Shown: positions 33,315 to 41,730 of the stretch, one piece after another | How the letters are laid out: each line of letters begins with the position of its first letter | Position numbering within the stretch: position 1 is the first letter of the stretch | From: Acidobacteriota bacterium | GTDB lineage: Bacteria; Acidobacteriota; Blastocatellia; Pyrinomonadales; Pyrinomonadaceae | NCBI GenBank assembly: GCA_016703965.1 | Contig: JADJBB010000021.1 | Location: 1,364,001 to 1,428,000, forward strand | DNA: 64,000 nucleotides | Direction of reading: 5' to 3' | Notes under the pieces: model-generated | Seen by the model: the letters and a program-made list of their open reading frames with translations, nothing else | What the model was told of the DNA's origin: nothing | Database searches by the model: none | Translations under genes and position numbers: made by a program

Positions 33315-34373
33315 ATGCAGACTACATCGTGGGTACCATTATTTCCGGATCAGGCCTCGACCTTTGCGTGGCAGGTTGATGCGTTGTATTTCTACCTGAT
33401 CGCCGTGAGCGTAGCTTTTACGATCCCGATCGTGGTGGCGATATTCTTTTTCGCGGTCAAGTACCGCGAAACCGAAAAGTACGCAACACCCGAAGAAATG
33501 CACGGGTCGATGGTGCTCGAGACGGTTTGGTCGATCATTCCGTTTGTCATTTCGATGACAATATTCCTCGGCGGCGCGATCGTGTTTTTTCAGCAGTACA
33601 CTCCGCCGGATGATGCGATGGAGGTTTACGTTGTCGGTAAGCAGTGGATGTGGAAGGTACAGCACCAAACTGGCCAGCGTGAGATAAACGAACTTCACGT
33701 TCCGGTTGGCAGAAAGGTAAAGCTGACCATGACGACCGAAGACGTTATTCACGATTTTGACATCCCGGCTTTCCGAACAAAGGCGGATGTGGTGCCGGGG
33801 CGTTACACCTACATGTGGTTCGAGGCGACGAAGCCTGGCAAGTACCGTCTTTTTTGTGCCGAATACTGCGGACTCAATCACTCAGGTATGGGGGGCTGGG
33901 TGTATGTAATGGAGCAGCGTGATTTCGACAATTGGCTAAGCGGGAACGTTTCAGGCCAGACCCCGGTCGAGGCAGGCAAGGATCTGTTTGAAAACAAGCT
34001 CGGTTGTGCCTCGTGTCATGCAGGCGGGCCTGCTCAACGCGGAGCCAAGCTCGAAGGCATCTATGGGCATGACGTGAAACTGGTAGGCGGCTCGACAGTC
34101 AAGGTCGACGATCAGTATATCCGCAACTCGATCTTAAATCCGTCGGCACAGGTTGTAGAAGGATTTCAGCCGATAATGCCGACATTCAAGGGGCAGGTGA
34201 CGGAAGAACAGCTTAATTCGCTCGTGGCCTACATTAAATCTCTGACACCGAACGCGGCGGCTGCGACGTCAATGAACGCGAGCCCTGCTGCGAACACGGC
34301 CGCTCCGGTAAATTCTGCACCAGCGGCGAACAAGCCCGCGGCTAATAAGCCGGCCGGCAACAGTAATAAATAG
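33315..34373 (+). CDS. coxB: Cytochrome c oxidase subunit II with fused cytochrome c domain (caa3 type)
   Basis: The protein has 352 residues. Two transmembrane helices (about 20-47 and 68-92) are followed by the cupredoxin domain with CuA ligands in V-I-H-D-F and C-A-E-Y-C-G-L-N-H-S-G-M (near 181-192). A class I cytochrome c domain follows with C-A-S-C-H (near 232-236) and a likely distal methionine in P-I-M-P-T-F. The last 35 residues are a low-complexity tail of Ala, Asn and Pro. The fused haem defines a caa3-type oxidase that accepts electrons directly from ActE or ActA. Confidence 0.95.
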   Translation: MQTTSWVPLFPDQASTFAWQVDALYFYLIAVSVAFTIPIVVAIFFFAVKYRETEKYATPEEMHGSMVLETVWSIIPFVISMTIFLGGAIVFFQQYTPPDDAMEVYVVGKQWMWKVQHQTGQREINELHVPVGRKVKLTMTTEDVIHDFDIPAFRTKADVVPGRYTYMWFEATKPGKYRLFCAEYCGLNHSGMGGWVYVMEQRDFDNWLSGNVSGQTPVEAGKDLFENKLGCASCHAGGPAQRGAKLEGIYGHDVKLVGGSTVKVDDQYIRNSILNPSAQVVEGFQPIMPTFKGQVTEEQLNSLVAYIKSLTPNAAAATSMNASPAANTAAPVNSAPAANKPAANKPAGNSNK

Positions 34374-34386
34374 GTTTTACAAGACT

Positions 34387-36060
34387 ATGCAAACGCAAGA
34401 AGCAATATCAGCAGGGTACGGAGCAGAAGCGAAGCCGAACTATTTGACCAATGGCTCGACACTGAAGTCGTGGCTGTTGACCAAGGATCATAAACGCATT
34501 GCGATCATGTACTTGATCTCAGTTTCAGCGTTCTTTTTGGCGGGTGGACTTTACGCCGCCACGATCCGGCTGGAACTTCTGACACCTGCCAGTGATCTCG
34601 TCGAATCAGCGACTTACAACAAGGTCTTCACTCAGCATGGTATCCTGATGATCTTTTTCTTCCTGATACCGTCAATCCCCGCAATTCTGGGTAACTTCCT
34701 ATTGCCTCTGATGATCGGGGCAAAGGATCTTGCATTGCCGCGAGTGAATTTGCTGAGCCTCTATATTTATTGGGTCGCCGGTGGATTGGTGCTTTTTGCT
34801 CTGATGCAGGGCGGCGTTGATACTGGCTGGACCTTTTACGCACCGTACAGCACGACGTTTTCTAACTCGTACGTCATGCTCGTCGGACTCGGTATCTTTA
34901 TCAATGGCTTTTCGTCGATCCTCACAGGGCTGAATTTTATCGTAACGATCCACACCATGCGTGCTCCGGGAATGACATGGTTCCGCATGCCGTTATTCGT
35001 CTGGGCCCATTACGCGACTAGTTTGGTGATGATCCTTGGAACTCCTGTGGTCGCGATCACCGTTCTGATGCTCGCACTCGAACGCCTCGGCCGCATCGGA
35101 ATTTTCGATCCGACGATCGGGGGCGACCCGATCCTGTTCCAGCATCTTTTCTGGTTCTATTCTCACCCGGCCGTTTACATCATGATCTTGCCGGGCATGG
35201 GAGTCATATCGGAATTGATCTCTAATTTCTCGCGTAAAAAGGTTTTCGGTTACGAATTTATTGCCTTTTCATCGATCGCGATCGCAGTTTTTGGCTTCCT
35301 TGTTTGGGGCCATCATCTCTTTGTCAGTGGCCAGTCAATGTATGCCGGTTTGGTGTTCTCGTTCCTGACGATGGTGGTAGCCGTTCCTTCGGCGATCAAG
35401 ATGTTTAACTGGACCGCGACGCTTTATAAAGGTTCGATCTCGTACGACACTCCAATGCTTTACGCGTTGGGTTTTATGGGCCTTTTCCTGATCGGCGGTT
35501 TGACGGGATTGTTTCTCGGATCGGTCGGTTTGACGGTGCATTTGACGGACACTTATTTTGTCGTTGCCCATTTCCATTACGTCATGGTCGGCGGACAGGT
35601 CATTGCTTATCTTGGCGGTATCCATTACTGGTGGCCTAAAATGACAGGCCGAATGTACTCCGAGTTTTGGGGCAAGATCTCTGCGATGCTTGTTTTCGTC
35701 GGTTTCAACCTCACATTCTTTCCGCAGTTCATTCTTGGATATCAGGGCATGCCTCGTCGCTATGCTTCGTATCCGGAGGAATTGCAGGTTCTCAATATTT
35801 TCTCGACGGCGGGAGCATCGGTTCTTGGTATCGGCCTCGTAATGCCGGTCATCTATCTGACCCATTCCTTGATCGCCGGAAAGAAGGCAGGAGATAATCC
35901 ATGGATGCATCCGGGCCTCGAGTGGCGTACGAGTTCGCCGCCGCCTACTGAGAATTTTGAGCAGATGCCGGTTGTCACGTGGGAAGCTTACGAATTTGGC
36001 GAGGAGAGCGGGTTAGATCTCGATGAGGCAAGACGGCGCGACGCTGCTGTAACAGTCTAG
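34387..36060 (+). CDS. coxA: Cytochrome c oxidase subunit I, A2 type
   Basis: The protein has 557 residues and 12 predicted helices. Haem a ligand His is in F-T-Q-H-G-I-L-M. The CuB and tyrosine site is in F-W-F-Y-S-H-P-A-V-Y. CuB histidines are in W-G-H-H-L-F, and haem ligands in V-A-H-F-H-Y-V-M-V-G-G. The glutamate of the type A1 motif H-P-E-V-Y is Ala here, and the preceding Y-S matches the A2 family, as in Rhodothermus caa3. The K-channel lysine (S-A-I-K-M-F) is present. It reduces oxygen and pumps protons at the inner membrane. Confidence 0.96.
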   Translation: MQTQEAISAGYGAEAKPNYLTNGSTLKSWLLTKDHKRIAIMYLISVSAFFLAGGLYAATIRLELLTPASDLVESATYNKVFTQHGILMIFFFLIPSIPAILGNFLLPLMIGAKDLALPRVNLLSLYIYWVAGGLVLFALMQGGVDTGWTFYAPYSTTFSNSYVMLVGLGIFINGFSSILTGLNFIVTIHTMRAPGMTWFRMPLFVWAHYATSLVMILGTPVVAITVLMLALERLGRIGIFDPTIGGDPILFQHLFWFYSHPAVYIMILPGMGVISELISNFSRKKVFGYEFIAFSSIAIAVFGFLVWGHHLFVSGQSMYAGLVFSFLTMVVAVPSAIKMFNWTATLYKGSISYDTPMLYALGFMGLFLIGGLTGLFLGSVGLTVHLTDTYFVVAHFHYVMVGGQVIAYLGGIHYWWPKMTGRMYSEFWGKISAMLVFVGFNLTFFPQFILGYQGMPRRYASYPEELQVLNIFSTAGASVLGIGLVMPVIYLTHSLIAGKKAGDNPWMHPGLEWRTSSPPPTENFEQMPVVTWEAYEFGEESGLDLDEARRRDAAVTV

Positions 36061-36130
36061 GGATGTCGAAAAGGGCGGGACTGCGTTCCGCTCTCTCGAG
36101 AATCTCGTTTGAACTAACGATTAACTAATA

Positions 36131-37021
36131 ATGTCGACACACTCAGAACATAGCGAACATCATCACCAGCCGGGTCTTCAGCATCAGTTCGAGGACATGG
36201 CCCAGCAGGAAGAGAGCGTCACCATTGCGATGTGGATGTTCCTCGTGCAGGAGATCATGTTCTTCGGCGGGCTATTCACGGCTTATCTCGTATTCCGTTC
36301 GAAATACCCGATGGCCTTTGCCGCCGGCAGTAATCACCTCGACGCTTTCTGGGGCGGCCTTAACACGATCGTTCTCATCGTCAGCAGTCTGACGATGGCT
36401 CTGACCGTTTATTACGCTCAAAGAGGCAACCGCAACATGCAGGTGATCATGATCGTGCTCACCATGTTGTTCGGTGCAACGTTCCTGGGCGTAAAGGCGA
36501 TCGAATACACTGATAAGTTTAACCACGGTTTTGTGCCGGTTACTGGTTTGAATCGGAAAGCGAAAGCCGAGCACGCCGGAGAGCACGCTGCTACAGCGGA
36601 GAAGCCGTGTTGGGAAGTGGAACATGGTGCTGCGGCCGCGGAACATACTTACGTGAATCCGCACGGTGAGTTTCAGTGGACAGATTGTTCACTCGTAAAG
36701 CTGGCCCAGGATGGTAAGTTCCTTACCGACGCAGAAAAGATCGGTTATTTCTCGAACGGCGAGATAGACGCCAATAAGTTTCGCGACCGGGTTCGGATAT
36801 TTTTCTGGATCTATTTTGTAATGACGGGGCTCCATGCTCTTCACATGATCATCGGGCTCGGGCTGATGGCGTGGTTGGGATACAAGGCTTTTCGCGGCAC
36901 TTATAGCCGTGAATACTACATGCCCGTCGAAATGTCTGGTTTGTATTGGCACTTTGTCGATATTGTTTGGATTTTCCTGTTTCCGCTGCTTTATTTGCTC
37001 GGCAGGCACTTCATGCATTAA
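36131..37021 (+). CDS. coxC: Cytochrome c oxidase subunit III with a large loop insertion
   Basis: The protein has 296 residues. The N-terminus is His-rich (S-E-H-S-E-H-H-H). Helices lie near 29-55, 72-97 and 102-126, and after a gap from about 218-290. Between the third and fourth helices is a hydrophilic insertion of about 88 residues (130-217) containing several His, two Cys (C160, C186) and many Ala and Glu. Typical bacterial subunit III has only a short loop here. The helices themselves match CoxC (for example Y-W-H-F-V-D-I-V-W-I-F-L-F). It stabilises CoxA. Confidence 0.9.
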   Translation: MSTHSEHSEHHHQPGLQHQFEDMAQQEESVTIAMWMFLVQEIMFFGGLFTAYLVFRSKYPMAFAAGSNHLDAFWGGLNTIVLIVSSLTMALTVYYAQRGNRNMQVIMIVLTMLFGATFLGVKAIEYTDKFNHGFVPVTGLNRKAKAEHAGEHAATAEKPCWEVEHGAAAAEHTYVNPHGEFQWTDCSLVKLAQDGKFLTDAEKIGYFSNGEIDANKFRDRVRIFFWIYFVMTGLHALHMIIGLGLMAWLGYKAFRGTYSREYYMPVEMSGLYWHFVDIVWIFLFPLLYLLGRHFMH

Positions 37022-37042
37022 GGAGGGCATTAGGGAGAAGTT

Positions 37043-37369
37043 ATGTCAACGGAACACCACGAAGATCATGACCACATGAATATACCGAAATACTTCGGTA
37101 TTTTTGGGATACTTATTGTCGGAACGGTTCTGACATATTACGCCGCAACGGTGGATATGGACCACATATTTCCGGGTGCGAACACGCTCGTTGCGCTGCT
37201 GATCGCGTTCACGAAGATGACATTTGTTATGTTGTTTTTCATGCACGTATATTGGAGTAAGAAGATGATATGGCTCGCCGCCGTAGCCAGCTTCTTTTGG
37301 CTAGCGATCATGTTTGCGTATACGATGCAGGACTATCTGACGCGTAATTCTGGAGTCTTTACAGGTTGA
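37043..37369 (+). CDS. coxD: Cytochrome c oxidase subunit IV (small membrane subunit)
   Basis: The protein has 108 residues and three helices (about 17-35, 45-66 and 70-93). V-A-L-L-I-A-F-T-K-M-T-F-V-M-L-F-F-M-H-V-Y-W is the COX4_pro (PF03626) pattern. It starts with a His- and Asp-rich N-terminus. It is the last gene of the act-cox operon and is followed by a strong terminator 21 bp later. Confidence 0.9.
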   Translation: MSTEHHEDHDHMNIPKYFGIFGILIVGTVLTYYAATVDMDHIFPGANTLVALLIAFTKMTFVMLFFMHVYWSKKMIWLAAVASFFWLAIMFAYTMQDYLTRNSGVFTG

Positions 37370-37390
37370 TAGGTTAGTTTTAAGGTTAAT

Positions 37391-37434
37391 AAGACGCGGA
37401 ATGAAGTGGTTTTTCACTTCGTTCCGCGTCTTTT
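37391..37434 (+). terminator. Strong Rho-independent terminator closing the act-cox operon
   Basis: An 18-bp stem with one G-T pair (37391-37408 with 37415-37432) has a 6-nt loop GTTTTT. The stem ends in TCTT followed by TT, a moderate T-run. It stands 22 bp after the coxD stop. Confidence 0.9.
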
Positions 37435-37500
37435 GTTAGCTAGCGTAAGCAGTTTTGAAATGCTATTATTTTTCGTTTAAGCCTGTTCTGGCCTTACGGC

Positions 37501-37537
37501 GTGCCGTTACGTGGCAACGTAGTAAAGGAGTCGGCAC
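37501..37537 (+). promoter_or_regulatory. Nested hairpin enclosing a Shine-Dalgarno-like sequence
   Basis: GTGCCG (37501-37506) pairs with CGGCAC (37532-37537) and encloses an inner stem TACGT (37508-37512) with ACGTA (37517-37521). AAAGGAG (37524-37530) lies in the enclosed single strand. It precedes the lipoprotein start at 37549 and could control its translation, although the spacing to the ATG (18 nt) is long. Confidence 0.35.
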
Positions 37538-37548
37538 ATCAGACACGA

Positions 37549-38631
37549 ATGAAGTATTTTCCGGGTAATTTATTGCGGCTCAGAGGGACTATTGCAGTTG
37601 CAGCCCTCTTTTTAATTGCAGGCTGCAACATCGTGAAGAAGGAGAGCAAGACGCCAACTCTGCTTCGAACTGAAACGGCCCAGCAGTCGGAGCTGATTAA
37701 AGAGATCAATCGCTTTGCACGTGTAGCTTCCATGCGAGCGAAGATGGATCTGAAATTTGAGGATAATTCATTCGCAGAGTTCGGATCGAAAGAGGCATAT
37801 AGAAGTGCGGACGGTGAAGTTGTCGTTCAGCGGCCCGGTATGATCCTGCTGAAGGTTCAAGCTCCGTTTATCCGAACCGACATTGCTCAGATGACCTCAG
37901 ATGGTGTTAATTTTCGCGTCGCGATCCTGAATGACGGCGGCTCGGGGAAATATAAGAAGTTCGTCAAAGGAACAAATGAGGCCGACTATTCCAAGCTGCA
38001 AAAGAATCTGAGTGCGGACGGGAATGGCAATGGAGATGCAAAGGCTGCCAAGGAAAGCGTTAACGCCTTCGCTAATCTTCGGCCGCAGCACTTTACTGAT
38101 GCAATGCTGGTTCGCCCGACCGATGCGGCAAATGTATATACTCAAAGCAGCATATTCGAGATCGAGGATGACTATACTGTGAATAGTAAGTCTCCGATCC
38201 GTAAGGTTATGCGCGGATATTATCTTCTGGACGAATATTCGAAGCAGGAAAACGGTAGTTTAATGATCCTGCGTCGCTTTTGGTTTGACCGCGTCGGCGG
38301 CATCCGCCTTGCGAGGCAGCAGATCTTTGACAGGCAGGGCGAGATCGATTCGGATATTGTATACGGAAAAGAAGGGAAGTTGACCGAAACATCAGATTAC
38401 CTGAATTTGCCGCTTGAGATACAGGTCACGCGCCCCAAGGAAAAGTATTCAATGAAACTGACCTATCAGACGCCGGAAGCGGTGACGATCGGGAAGAAAT
38501 ATCCGGAAACGGCGTTTGTGCTTCAGAATTCATGGAATCTCGAGGAGGTTGACCTCGATAAGAAACTTAGTGAGATAAAGGTCGATCAGCCGACCAGCAA
38601 CGCCAGAACGGGCGTGACACGATATCAATAA
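37549..38631 (+). CDS. Outer-membrane lipoprotein, LolB/DUF4292-like
   Basis: The start at 37549 gives 360 residues with the signal M-K-Y-F-P-G-N-L ... A-A-L-F-L-I-A-G-C, so residue C26 is lipidated. A GTG at 37501 in frame is less likely. The mature part has a beta-rich pattern with A-S-M-R-A-K-M-D-L-K-F, Y-R-S-A-D-G-E-V-V-V-Q-R-P-G-M-I-L-L-K-V-Q-A-P and D-I-A-Q-M-T-S-D-G, which recalls the LolA/LolB fold as in DUF4292. It precedes a LolD-like ATPase gene and, two genes further on, a LolA-like gene, so a part in lipoprotein or lipid transfer is inferred. Confidence 0.7.
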   Translation: MKYFPGNLLRLRGTIAVAALFLIAGCNIVKKESKTPTLLRTETAQQSELIKEINRFARVASMRAKMDLKFEDNSFAEFGSKEAYRSADGEVVVQRPGMILLKVQAPFIRTDIAQMTSDGVNFRVAILNDGGSGKYKKFVKGTNEADYSKLQKNLSADGNGNGDAKAAKESVNAFANLRPQHFTDAMLVRPTDAANVYTQSSIFEIEDDYTVNSKSPIRKVMRGYYLLDEYSKQENGSLMILRRFWFDRVGGIRLARQQIFDRQGEIDSDIVYGKEGKLTETSDYLNLPLEIQVTRPKEKYSMKLTYQTPEAVTIGKKYPETAFVLQNSWNLEEVDLDKKLSEIKVDQPTSNARTGVTRYQ

Positions 38632-38641
38632 AAACTGCCCG

Positions 38642-39313
38642 ATGAAACCGATCCTACAGACCGTCGATCTAAAAAAATCCTATAAGGTTGGAAAGCTGGA
38701 AGTTCCGGTACTTCGGGGCCTGTCGATGGAGGTGAATGAGGGCGAATTCGTCGCGATCATGGGGCCGTCCGGCTGCGGCAAATCAACGCTGCTCCATCTG
38801 CTGGGCGGATTGCTAAGCCCGACGAGCGGCAGCATTCTGATCGACGGCGAAGACCTTGCGAAGGTCTCGGACGCTCAGCGTACGGATATTCGGCGGCGTA
38901 AAATAGGATTTGTTTTTCAGCGGTTCAACCTTTTCCCGACCCTTTCGGCAGAAGGGAATCTGAAGCTGGCGGAAAAGATCCATACAGGAAGCGGCAGTAA
39001 GAATTCCGACCGCCGCCGTGAGGTTTTGCGGCTGCTCAAGCTAGAGGATAAAATGCACCATAAGCCGCTTGAGCTTTCCGGCGGTGAGCAGCAGCGGGTC
39101 GCACTCGCAAGAGCTATCGTCAACGGCCCGGCGATAATTTTGGCGGACGAACCAACCGGAAATCTCGATACCGAGAATTCGCAGATCGTGCTTGAGATGT
39201 TTCGCGAGTTGAACGAAAAATTCAACCAGACCATCATCATGATCACTCACAACCCCGAGGCGGCCGAGGCTTGTTCGCGAACGATACAAATGCGGGACGG
39301 GCATATTGTGTAG
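38642..39313 (+). CDS. ABC transporter ATP-binding protein, LolD/MacB type
   Basis: The protein has 223 residues. Walker A is G-P-S-G-C-G-K-S-T (near 42-50), the signature is L-S-G-G-E-Q-Q-R-V-A-L-A-R-A near 140-153, and Walker B is I-I-L-A-D-E-P-T-G-N-L-D. The Q-loop motif F-V-F-Q-R-F-N-L-F-P-T-L is typical of the LolD, FtsE and MacB branch. No permease gene is adjacent, so it pairs with subunits elsewhere. Its neighbours with LolA-like and LolB-like folds suggest lipoprotein release from the inner membrane. Confidence 0.9.
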   Translation: MKPILQTVDLKKSYKVGKLEVPVLRGLSMEVNEGEFVAIMGPSGCGKSTLLHLLGGLLSPTSGSILIDGEDLAKVSDAQRTDIRRRKIGFVFQRFNLFPTLSAEGNLKLAEKIHTGSGSKNSDRRREVLRLLKLEDKMHHKPLELSGGEQQRVALARAIVNGPAIILADEPTGNLDTENSQIVLEMFRELNEKFNQTIIMITHNPEAAEACSRTIQMRDGHIV

Positions 39314-39316
39314 GAA

Positions 39317-39410
39317 CCGCCTGCGTAAGCGGGCGGATAGGGCTCGAGCAGCATTTTTGGATAGGCTTTAGTGGTTTCGTGAACGAGGGCGTACCCTCCG
39401 CTTACGCAGG
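39317..39410. repeat. GCGTAAGC-type inverted-repeat element, copy 1
   Basis: CCTGCGTAAGCGG (39320-39332) and CCGCTTACGCAGG (39398-39410) form 13-bp perfect inverted arms separated by 65 bp. GCGTAAGC followed by GGGCGGAT also occurs in the element at 59629-59735. The copy lies just after the ATPase gene and before the small membrane gene. Confidence 0.7.
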
Positions 39411-39426
39411 GGATTCTGACACAAGT

Positions 39427-39603
39427 ATGAAAAACGTGATCAACTGGAGCTATGAACGTGCCTCGTGGCAATGGGATCTGTTGTGCGTGCTCATCATGTG
39501 TTTCATCTTCCTTACGCCTAAAGAATGGTTCAACAGTAAAGAACCGGGAGCAACCCGACCGAAGGCTCAAGCCGTCCAAGTTGAGACGGGGAATGCTAGA
39601 TAG
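39427..39603 (+). CDS. Small single-span membrane protein
   Basis: The protein has 58 residues from ATG 39427. One hydrophobic segment (W-D-L-L-C-V-L-I-M-C-F-I-F-L) is preceded by a basic and aromatic N-terminus and followed by a soluble tail with P-K-E-W-F. An in-frame extension upstream runs through the inverted repeat and is rejected. No family is recognised. Its place between the ATPase and the LolA-like gene suggests a role in the same transport path. Confidence 0.6.
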   Translation: MKNVINWSYERASWQWDLLCVLIMCFIFLTPKEWFNSKEPGATRPKAQAVQVETGNAR

Positions 39604-39624
39604 TCGGTGGTCAAGGTTAATGTT

Positions 39625-40329
39625 ATGAGAAGACTCTTTCGATATAGTCTGTTTGTTTTGACGGTGTTAGTTTTTGGGGTTTTTCTGTCCGCGAGAGAGG
39701 CATCTGCCCAAGGGATCTTGGGTCAAATCCTCAATCGGATGGAGAGCCACAACAAAACAATTGACACCGTCCAGGCGAATGTAACGATGAAAAAGTACAA
39801 TCCGCAGCTGGACGCGACCGACACATACATCGGATCGACCAGCTATATCCCTGAATCAGCGAAGGTTGCCAAGGGCAAACGGTATATGCGACTGGATTGG
39901 GAGCAGCCGGCGGTGGAACAGGTCGCGATCATTGGCGACCAATACAAACTCTATAAAAAGAGCATTAACCAGCTCTACGTAGGCAAGGTCGAAAAGGCGA
40001 AAACATCAGCCGGAGCCGGCAACGCACTTGCTTTCATGAGTATGTCGAAAGAGCAGTTAAAGGCTAATTACGATGTCCAGTATATTGCGCAGGAGAATAT
40101 TGAGGGCGGAATACCAACATGGCATCTTTTGTTGACGCCAAAAGCTGCTGGTAACTATAAGACCGCAGAGCTATGGGTGGACGGCAACGGAATGCCGCTT
40201 CAAGCGAAGGTGGTTGAACGGAACAACGATACGACAACTGTCACACTCTCAAATGTTCGCAAGAATCAGAAGATCGATCCTAAGATCTTTGATATAAACG
40301 TTAAAGGAGCGACTGTTGTTAAAGCCTAA
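39625..40329 (+). CDS. LolA-like periplasmic lipoprotein carrier
   Basis: ATG 39625 (M-R-R-L-F-R-Y-S) is preferred over a GTG at 39607, because it gives a clean signal peptide of about 29 residues ending A-S-A-Q. The length is 234 residues. The mature part has the LolA beta-sheet pattern: I-L-N-R-M-E-S-H-N-K-T-I-D-T-V-Q-A-N-V-T-M at the N-terminus, then Y-M-R-L-D-W-E-Q-P, then the C-terminal beta segments W-V-D-G-N-G-M-P-L-Q-A-K-V-V. Outer-membrane lipoprotein carrier proteins of this shape ferry lipoproteins across the periplasm. Confidence 0.8.
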   Translation: MRRLFRYSLFVLTVLVFGVFLSAREASAQGILGQILNRMESHNKTIDTVQANVTMKKYNPQLDATDTYIGSTSYIPESAKVAKGKRYMRLDWEQPAVEQVAIIGDQYKLYKKSINQLYVGKVEKAKTSAGAGNALAFMSMSKEQLKANYDVQYIAQENIEGGIPTWHLLLTPKAAGNYKTAELWVDGNGMPLQAKVVERNNDTTTVTLSNVRKNQKIDPKIFDINVKGATVVKA

Positions 40330-40363
40330 GAGGTTCAACAAGTTGAACGGAACGATTTAAGTA

Positions 40364-41389
40364 ATGCCAAAGGCAAGTAGTTTCAGCAGATTTACACGCG
40401 GTGTTAAGCACACCATCAAAGCGTTTGCTTCCACGAAGCATCCCGTATTGGTTCACATTGTGCCGATGCGTCGGTGTAACCTTGCCTGCACATACTGTAA
40501 CGAATTCGACAAGACGAGCGATCCGGTGCCGATCGACGTGATGTTGCAGAGGATCGATAAACTGGCGGAGTTCGGCTCGTCGGTGATCACGATCTCTGGC
40601 GGCGAACCGATGATGCATCCTGAGATCTACGAGATCATTGATCGAATTCGCCATCACGGAATGATAGCCGGGCTGATCTCGAACGGCTATTATTTTCAGC
40701 CCGAAAAGGTCAAAAAATTGAACGAAGCGGGGCTCGATTACCTACAGATATCGATCGACAATGTAACGCCGGATGAAGTTTCGAAAAAGAGTTTGAAGGT
40801 GCTCGACGCTAAGCTCGTCAATCTGCAGCAGCACGCGAAATTTAAGGTAAACATCAATTCGGTAGTCGGCGGCGGTGTGGCAAATCCTGAGGAAGCTCTT
40901 ATCATCGCCAACCGTGCCCGCGAGCTTGGGTTCTCATCGACGGTCGGGGTTATCCACGACGGGGATGGCCTGAACAAAGGGTTGACCGTTCGCGAGAAGG
41001 AAGTTTACAAAGAGATCAAGAGCAAAGGCCAAAGCTCGTACGCCCGATGGAACTGGTTCCAGGACGATCTCGTCGAAGGCAAAGAGTACGAATGGCGTTG
41101 CCGTGCCGGTGCTCGTTATCTGTATGTCGATGAATTCGGCATCGTAAATTGGTGTTCGCAGCAACGCGGCACGCCGGGAATTCCGCTTCTCGAATACACT
41201 CAGGCCGACATGGACCGCGAATATATCACCGAAAAATGGTGTGCCCCGACCTGCACGATCCAATGCGTCCACCAGGTTGGTCACCTCGACGCATGGCGCG
41301 ACAAACAGATCTCGCTTTCCGACTACAACAAACGGAAAGGCGGCGGTTTGAAGAGCGAAACGGTTGCACAGGTTATTGGCTCTGACTAG
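40364..41389 (+). CDS. Radical SAM enzyme with SPASM-like C-terminal cysteines
   Basis: The protein has 341 residues. The SAM [4Fe-4S] motif C-N-L-A-C-T-Y-C (near 38-45) is followed by the G-G-E-P motif (I-S-G-G-E-P). A C-terminal region has C-R-A-G-A-R-Y-L-Y-V near 246-255, W-C-S-Q-Q-R-G and C-A-P-T-C-T-I-Q-C, enough cysteines for one or two auxiliary clusters. No leader-like peptide gene is adjacent, so a RiPP link is unproven. It stands 34 bp after the LolA-like gene and ends just before the poly-G block. Confidence 0.88.
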   Translation: MPKASSFSRFTRGVKHTIKAFASTKHPVLVHIVPMRRCNLACTYCNEFDKTSDPVPIDVMLQRIDKLAEFGSSVITISGGEPMMHPEIYEIIDRIRHHGMIAGLISNGYYFQPEKVKKLNEAGLDYLQISIDNVTPDEVSKKSLKVLDAKLVNLQQHAKFKVNINSVVGGGVANPEEALIIANRARELGFSSTVGVIHDGDGLNKGLTVREKEVYKEIKSKGQSSYARWNWFQDDLVEGKEYEWRCRAGARYLYVDEFGIVNWCSQQRGTPGIPLLEYTQADMDREYITEKWCAPTCTIQCVHQVGHLDAWRDKQISLSDYNKRKGGGLKSETVAQVIGSD

Positions 41390-41650
41390 TTAATGGTCCT
41401 GTATGGTTTGGGGGGGTTGCGGGGGGGCGGAAAAAAAAACCACCCACGCGGGGGGCGGGGGAAACCGGGGGGGAAAACGGGGGAAAGAAGCGGGGGGGGG
41501 GGGGGGGGGTGTGGGGGGGGGGTTGGTTCCGGGGGGGGGGAGGGCCCGCCCCCCCCCCCCCCCGGGGGGGGGGGGGGGGGGGGGGAGGGGGGGCGGGGGG
41601 GGGCCGGGGAGGGGGGGGGGGGGGTTCGGCGTGTCCGACGGGCATAATCG
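41390..41650. other. G-homopolymer block, probably artefact
   Basis: From about 41404 to 41626 the top strand is dominated by runs of G with a few A and C breaks, one A-run (41429-41437) and one long C-run followed directly by a long G-run near 41550-41565. No such composition appears elsewhere in the window. The open frames across it on both strands are low-complexity and not genes. Failed sequencing or assembly of a difficult spacer is the simplest explanation. The true spacer length is unknown. Confidence 0.8.
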
Positions 41651-41730
41651 GTGCGATCCGTGGAGCAAAAAAGTTCAAATGATCGGTAGGAGAAACGACT
41701 ATCGCGAACACTCTCGAGAAATGGCATAAA

